DNA of 64,000 bases from Tubiluchus corallicola (lineage: Eukaryota; Priapulida; Priapulimorpha; Priapulimorphida; Tubiluchidae). The position numbers and the translations under genes are program-made. Under the pieces are notes generated by a model. It had not been told where the DNA came from and made no database searches. It saw only the letters and a program-made list of their open reading frames with translations. Location of the stretch: NCBI GenBank assembly GCA_030141605.1, contig JAQGDQ010001018.1, positions 1-64,000 of the forward strand. The letters run 5' to 3'. Shown here piece after piece: positions 57,657 to 64,000 of the stretch. Within the stretch, counting starts at the first letter, position 1. The number at the start of each line of letters is the position of its first letter.

Positions 57657-57962
57657 CAGTGGTTCCCAAAGTAGGGGTAAATTACCCCCCGCGGGTAATA
57701 TGGTTTTTTTTGGGGGGGGAGGGTAACAGGCACCCCTCTGAAAATTTTTAAAACTTCGCTCAGAATGCATTTTACGTAGTTTTCTTCTTGAAGAGACTGC
57801 CTCCGGCAGGCAACACTGTGTCATGGGGTCCATCATTCCATCATATGTGGCATATACGTGTGTTTACTTTTTGAGTTGGAGAAGTAGTACTAGGTGGGGG
57901 GTAATGGACACGACCGGGTTTCCCGATTTGGGTAACGGTCCGAGAAAGTTTGGGATACACTG
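57657..57962. mobile_element. hAT-like MITE
   Basis: The left end is CAGTGGTTCCCAAAGT and the right end, reversed, is CAGTGTATCCCAAACTTTC. TTCCCAAA after CAGTG is characteristic of many hAT termini. Flanks TCATAATT and, two bases out, ACATAGTT share six of eight positions, so the target-site duplication is degenerate. 306 bp, non-coding. Confidence 0.7.
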
Positions 57963-58212
57963 TGACATAGTTGTACTAAAACCCCAAGAGCTGAAAACAG
58001 TTGCTTTTAGAAAGAAACATGAAAAGTCACATTATAATTTTATTAATTAATTTTTTATTTCTTTATTTATCTGCTCATTAATTATTAATCAATTTATTAA
58101 TTAATTTATTTATTTTGAAAAAAAGTCGTGAGTTTTTCAAGCCTATTTTTGGACAACAGTGCAGCATCCCTTAAAAAGCAAATATTTCGGTTGCAATTCA
58201 TTTTTTCTTCAG

Positions 58213-61200
58213 CAAAGGATTTGAGAGCAATGTAGAAGAGCACGGAGCCGCATTTGTTGTGTTTTACAAAGGACAGCAAGTGGTCGACTTATGGGGCGGT
58301 TACGCGGACAAAGAGTCATGGGACCCTTGGAAAAAAGACACCCTATCTGTCATCTTGTCGACCACGAAAGGACTTTGTGCTCTCTCGGTGGCTGTGTTAG
58401 TGGACAGAGGTCAGCTCAGTTATGACGACAAAGTGGCTAAACATTGGCCAGAGTTCGCTCAGAATGGAAAGGGGGACATCACAGTGTCTGAGTTACTAGC
58501 TCACCAGGTAGGACTTGTGTTTAATATTTACTCGTATTCGTTGTAAATTAATTTTGTATATAAATATATAAGAAGTACATCGTAAATGAACGACATATGC
58601 CCTAGGAACGACATTGCTATGTAGGAAGAACAATAGATGTCTGAGGAACAACATAGCTGTGTCAAAAAGATGTGTACAAGGAATGACGCATGTTAAGGAA
58701 CAATATAGTTATTTAGAAGGAACAATGTATATCAACGAAGGCTTCCACTACTTTCAGTACATTCAGTAGTGGAAGCCTCAGTAGTGGAAGCCTCGAAAAA
58801 GATACAAGAGGCAAGATTGCGATGGTATGGACACCTGAAAAGAAGGGTCGGAGAAGATCATGTGGGAAGGGAGGTCATGGAAATGGAAGTGATGGGAAAT
58901 AGAAGAAGAGGACGACCCAAGCTGAGATGGTTTGAATGTATTAATGGAGACCTTAGAGAGAATAACATAAATGAAGAGATGGTCAACAACAGGAATGCGT
59001 GGAGAAGACTCATTCACAACGGCGACCCCGCATAGGGAAAAGCTGGGAAGAAGAAGAAGAATGTATATCATCGAACTTCGCAGATATGCAAAAAGGGCAA
59101 CACATGTCTAATGAGCAATACGGCAGTGTAGAAGGAAAAGCGTATGCAAATGAACTACAAAGCTACGAAAAAGAAGCAACATATGTCTAAGGAATAACAT
59201 TGCTATGTGCAAGGAACGATGTATGTCCAAGGATCAGAATGCAGAAACAGAAAATTATGGGCTTCGTAGTTAAGGGTCCTGGAAAAACTGGTGTAGAAAG
59301 TCGATCCGGGAACTAAACATATTATTGATTGGTCTGCCATTTTGCTTTTTCCCATGTCTTCACACGAATCAGGATTGTTTAAAGGAAAACAGGATGATTT
59401 TTCATATACTACCTCACTTTCAAGTCCGGTAGCAAGTATATTTTTAACACAATTAATACTGTAAAAGCGTTTCTGATAATTAGATAATAGATTAAAAACT
59501 TAATTAACCGTGGGTGAGCCCAACTGTTGATGACATCACAAACGAACATGGTTTTCAACAGCAAAAATATTCCACGAGTGTGTTGCACTAATATCGGAAA
59601 TTTTAAGATAGAAATTTAAATTTACCACTGTGGTCACGCATGAACTATCGAACATGTGCACTTCGTCACAAACTAACACATCATTAACAAAATGTTTGAT
59701 CTACAGTTTAAGATTGGGCCCGTCTTAACTTTTGCAGAAGAATAAAGTCGACGTGTGCAGTCATATATGAACGTTCTTCTCTGCATGGGCAAAATCGCCT
59801 TGCTAGATCAAAAAGCAAACTAATCAAGTTTTGGCATGCTACTTTCTAGACGTGACAGTAGCAAAAAGCAATAGACGTAATCAGACGCAGCTGATCTTCA
59901 TCTGCATACAGCTAGGAACTTACATTGGGCGGTGTGCAGCCAAAGCGTGCCGAAATTTAGACTACAATAATATTAGTAGCAAGTACCCTGCAAAATTAAG
60001 TTTTCACAGCCTGATGTTGCAACACATTACATTTTGGCTGTGAAAGTTACAAGTTTATAGACTCGGTAACTTTTAAGTTATGGGCGAAAAACTTTTGCAT
60101 GTTAGAAATAAAATTTCGGAACAATGTCAGGTAATCATCAACTGAAAAACAGCCACGTTGACGTATAAAACACTCAATAGATGGCAGCAAAACAATGAAG
60201 AAATCAACCAGTTTACGTCATGTTCTTCACCACAGGAAATAAAGCGCTGGCAAAGATTAGCTGCCAAGAAAAGGGAGTTAAAGGGCAGGAAAATGGCCAA
60301 CCAAGTAAGTTTCAGAAAATTCGCAATAAAAATTTATATCACCTAAGTATAATCTTAAGCAAGTACTCACGTTTTCGCATTTACTCCAATTTTTGTAAAA
60401 TATTTCAACCGCTGCAGAAAACGTTTTCCGCAGACATGTTTCATTTAGTCCGCCAATTGAAAAGCCAGCATGTGACTGATCACGTGGCATGACATCACAC
60501 GAACACAGTCGCAGTGAGTTCTGAGCACGTGTACTACAAAGATTTGTGTTGTGGTTCTGTGACGCCATCTAGTATGGCGCTGCCTTGACAGTCTCGCGGG
60601 ATATTTAAAATGAAAACAAACAGGAAATTCTTTAAACGTGAGTACGATAAACGCTTGAGATTTACTCTAACCGTTTCTTTCGCGAAAATTTTCTGAGACT
60701 TGCTTTAACTGGACTTTTTATGTCCTTTAAATTAATTCACTGAACCTCGAATTCCCTTAAGGACAACGACTAGTGTACGACGATTGCACAGGACCATTTG
60801 AAGCAGAGAAGTCAGAAACTGTGTCAGCGCCTGGAATAAAAGCCTTCGTCTAGTTTGCAATAGAATCTGGTGGACGTATAGACATAGGAACTTGCTGTAC
60901 TTTTAGATTTTGGATTTAATAGATTTATTTCGCAATAAACATATACATATACATTACATGTGCATCGATAATCAGTTTTTGTTAATACAAAAATATGATA
61001 CAATTCATGAATTCTGCGCTAGAGACCTAAGAAGCTAGCTTATGGTAGGCCACTAGAATTAGTTACGAAAAAAATTACAATATATACAGATACAATATTA
61101 CAATATATACAAATATAAATAGGAAGTAATAAAAATATTATTATACTAGAGGGGAAGTTTTTGAATATGAAAAACAACAAATCATGATTGAGTGATCAGT

Positions 61201-63134
61201 TATATGTTTCGAGTAAGTTTAATTTATAATTTTTTTTTAAATATGGACAGCGAGTTGGCATTTTTAATAGCTGGAGCAATTGAATTCCATATGTAAGGGC
61301 CATTGTATTTAATAGAAAATTTTCTAACATTTAATAATTTTTGATCGTGAGAATTTTCCAGGCATTGACATATTTGACTAGTTGTTGTAAAACTTCTGTA
61401 TCTTTGACAAATCTGTGGGAATGGAATAAAATTTTCAAGCGATTTTGTTATTTTTTTCCTTATAAAATCGTGACCGGCACATTTTTTGCTCCACCTGATA
61501 CATTAAATCTAACCTAGACCCTTATAGTGATTAGTAAATTTGTTAGTCTCCGTATTCAGGCTGGCATTCCCGCTTTTGAAGAACGGTTAACCCTGGACGC
61601 ACTGCGAAACAGGACGGCAATATGGGAGATCTTGGAAAAGTTGACACCGAAGTGGACACCGGGAACGGCCCATGGCTATCACGCCACCTACGGTTTCTTG
61701 ATAGATGCGTTAATAGGGAAAGTGGATCCCAAAAACAGGACCGTCGGTCAGTTTTTCAGGGAGGAGATTGCGATGCCTCTTGGTGAGTGATTTCAGTTTT
61801 CTAGTTTAAACGCATTTCGGCTATGACTAGCTGTGCTTAAAAGAAAACAGGTTGATTTTTTATATCCTATCCCATTTTAAAGTAGGGCAAAAACATACGT
61901 TTTGCGTAAATATAACAGGACTATAACAGCACCAAATGGTTTCTGATAATTAGATAATATGTTAAGAACTTAATTAGCGGCCAGCGAGCCCAGTTAGAGA
62001 TGACAGCACAACTGAACATGATTTTCATTAGCACAAACATTTCATGAGCGTGTCACATGGCTTTGCGAAAGTGAAATTGAAGTAGAGATTCACTGTACAA
62101 CATTCAGTGTCATATGTAAAAACTCTGCAAATTTTAGATTTAATATTCAAATTTCAAATTTGCCATTGTGCTCACCCATGAGCTCTTGCACTACGTCACA
62201 ACTGAACATCTATGAACCGGGAAGCACAGGATCTTTTTTGTGCAATGCATTTCCGAGATGCAGCCGATAGTGCCGATCTGGCTAGCGAATAATAACACAG
62301 TGATGTTCGCTATTATCCTCAAAGACTGTGCACTCCACCAATGACTGATAATGCGCAAACTTTGCACTTGCCTTTGCTGCATTGTTGCTACTGTTGCTGA
62401 CAGTAAATGGATATTGCTGACTGTAGCGGATAGCCCTATAGGCTGAATAGGCTGAAGCCTAAGGCCCGGGATCAAAAGGGGCCCGCTAAAATAAAACGAA
62501 AAAAAAATTTTGTTGTAAAAAAAATAAATTGCCAAAAGAGCAAGGGGCCCGCCAAAATAAAATATAGAAAAAAGTTTTTTTTCAAAAGTCAGTCACTATA
62601 TTTCAAATCGGGTTTACACAAATCAAGTTTACACAATTTAAGTTTACACAATTCACGTTTACACAGTTTAAGTTCAAGTTCAAAATTTCAGTTTCCGAAT
62701 TTTTCTGGGGACAAAGTCAGTTATAATTTCTGAAAAGTCCATTTTTTTCAACATATCTGACTCAATATGCATCAGTGATAAATTGTTTAATTTGTCATCC
62801 TTTACAAACGACGAGAGCTCCACAAAAATACGTCAGCTCAGCAGTGTAGCAACATTTAAAAGGCCCGTTCCAAGCTCAAGCCTTAGGCCCATAAAATCAT
62901 AATCCGCCGCTGATTGCTGATATATATTCTGCCACAGGATTGGACATCAGGATAGGGCTGGAACCTGAAGGCTACAGGAGAATGTCCCGCTTGGGCAAGA
63001 CGAGCAAAACCTACCCAGAATTCCTCGAGATGCTTCGAGTTTTCCACGGCATGATGAAGAGGAAGCTGACCAATCCGACCCTCGCCAGACTGTTTAGAGA
63101 AGTCATTACGCCTCTCACCAACGATCTAGAAACG
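58213..63134 (+). CDS. Serine beta-lactamase-like hydrolase F (partial, both ends missing)
   Basis: Exons 58213-58507, 61560-61782 and 62938-63134 join in frame at GT-AG junctions. The first holds GAAFVVF, VVDLWGGYAD and the SxxK motif as STTK (in VILSTTKGL), where Ser is the nucleophile in class C beta-lactamase-like folds. It ends LLAHQ and continues AGIPAFEE in the next exon, which has GTAHGYHATYG, in the place of the Tyr-x-Asn element. The third reads GLDIRIGLEPE. This matches metazoan beta-lactamase domain-containing proteins (COG1680, EstB-like), probably hydrolases of esters or amides. N-terminal exons were not found, and the third exon ends in GTATGT, so the gene continues past the window. 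Confidence 0.88.
58590..59240. repeat. Degenerate tandem repeat in intron of F
   Basis: Loosely repeating units of roughly 36 bases of the form AGGAACAACATAGCTATGT and CAAGGAATGACATATGTC can be followed on both sides of the RTE insertion, which interrupts the array. Confidence 0.6.
58740..59059 (+). mobile_element. 5'-truncated RTE-like LINE end
   Basis: Flanked by 16-bp near-identical duplications (AATGTATATCAACGAA at 58724-58739, AATGTATATCATCGAA at 59060-59075). It encodes the C-terminus of an endonuclease-reverse transcriptase: SVVEASKKIQEARLRWYGHL, NRRRGRPKLRW, AWRRLIHNGDP and a stop, then a GAAGAAGAAGA tail. The 5' end is a fold-back of AGTAGTGGAAGCCTC. Confidence 0.9.
59378..59690. 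repeat. Dispersed repeat family, copy in intron of F
   Basis: Starts TTTAAAGGAAAACAGGATGA and shares TTTCTGATAATTAGATAATA and AACTTAATTA with 61835-62050. The start resembles the inverted ends at 26378 and 27455. Probably a non-autonomous DNA transposon family. Confidence 0.6.
61224..61480 (-). mobile_element. CR1/L2-like LINE C-terminal fragment
   Basis: The minus strand reads RKFSIKYNGPYIWNSIAPAI and then KNANSLSIFKKKL before a TAA at 61224-61226. This is the typical C-terminus of APE-type LINE polymerases. It resembles the end of the LINE at 34711. It sits 80 bases upstream of an exon of F. Confidence 0.7.
61835..62290. repeat. Dispersed repeat family, longer copy in intron of F
   Basis: Same family as 59378-59690 at its start and as 50598-50760 at its end, linking these two into one longer repeat of about 450 bp. 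Ends are not resolved. Confidence 0.55.
62421..62912. mobile_element. hAT-like MITE beside a splice acceptor of F
   Basis: Flanked by an exact 8-bp duplication ATTGCTGA (62413-62420 and 62913-62920). Termini CTGTAGCGGAT and, reversed, CAGCGGCGGAT. 492 bp, non-coding, with paired AGCCTAAGGCCC-like subterminal blocks. The next exon of F starts only 17 bases after the target-site duplication. Confidence 0.9.
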
Positions 63135-63430
63135 GTATGTTTATTCACTTTGTTTCTTCCTGCTCAAAAAGGTTGTCATAATAATCAGTAATCAATAAAT
63201 CAGTACTCAATAATCAATAATCAGTGCTCAATAAATCAGTAATAACTTACAGTGTATAGAGTTACCAACGTATCGAACAGTTGTGTAGTATTGAAACTTA
63301 TAAATACTCATTATTTCTGTATTTTAGTTAGATTATAGAAAAATAACAATTATGTAGTATATAAAAACAACAACAGATTATAGGTTAACAAACAATTTTA
63401 ACGCATTGATTATAATGTTGCTGGGCTGAG

Positions 63431-63924
<494 letters not shown>

Positions 63925-64000
63925 GGGCTGAGTTTCGCCCTGTTTTGCGTTCAAACTTTCACTCACTCAAGGGCACAGAATATGCGGTCTGTATGTAATT

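Noticed and set aside
56688-57836. 382-aa minus-strand open frame rich in Phe, Leu and Ser
   Set aside because: It is the complement of a tandemly duplicated GAAAA-type purine tract plus a MITE end; low complexity, no domain.
60158-60346. Possible exon with EIKRWQRLAAKKRELKGRK and a GTAAGT end
   Set aside because: It lies between two exons of F that already join perfectly in frame, and no acceptor or domain supports it.

Overview
The window is AT-rich, intron-rich metazoan DNA. Genes are split by GT-AG introns and the introns are full of transposon relics and simple repeats. A diverged 5S rRNA-like head, APE-type LINEs with a 2A-like motif, and RTE/CR1-type fragments suggest an invertebrate, perhaps a lophotrochozoan such as a mollusc. 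That is an inference from resemblance, not an identification.

The coding content is mostly a cluster of S1-family serine proteases. From left to right: the 3' part of protease A (+, 993-4950); a truncated inverted copy B (+, 10344-11528); a complete seven-exon protease C (-, 12015-19190, 344 aa); a last-exon remnant of a fourth gene (-, 22995-23157); a conventional trypsin D (-, 25932-41481, signal exon to stop, but one small exon not found); and the last two exons of another trypsin-like gene E (-, 50288-52025). At the right end three exons of a serine beta-lactamase-like hydrolase F (+, 58213-63134) run off the window.

A, B, C and the remnant form one unusual subfamily. A and C keep His-Asp-Ser and splice phases but have lost both partners of three classical S1 disulfides, carry Ile where trypsin has Asp189, lack the Ser-Trp-Gly substrate strand, and end in hydrophobic tails that look like GPI-anchor signals. 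D and E are ordinary trypsins with Asp189.

B and C lie on a large inverted duplication (arms 8784-11601 and 13691-17318, spacer about 2.1 kb). A second, direct duplication (about 41921-43140 and 45940-47750) carries the same hAT-type MITE in both copies. Mobile elements with readable ends include hAT-like MITEs (42376-42683, 46406-46721, 54916-55192, 57657-57962, 62421-62912, 63431-63924), a piggyBac-like MITE (33876-34327), a solo LTR (32390-32776), a second LTR-like family (33145-33519, 54811-55455), an almost full-length LINE (34492 to about 37980), RTE and CR1-type 3' fragments, and a 5S-headed SINE-like unit (about 49275-49797).

Tandem arrays include a 24-unit 76-bp satellite with a higher-order pattern (23806-25629) and an 18-bp array that reads as an open hexapeptide repeat (48686-49118). 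The points most worth a second look are the protease subfamily and its palindrome, the LTR joined to a tRNA-His sequence at 33519/33522, the LINE 2A-like motif, and the MITE sitting against a splice acceptor of F.
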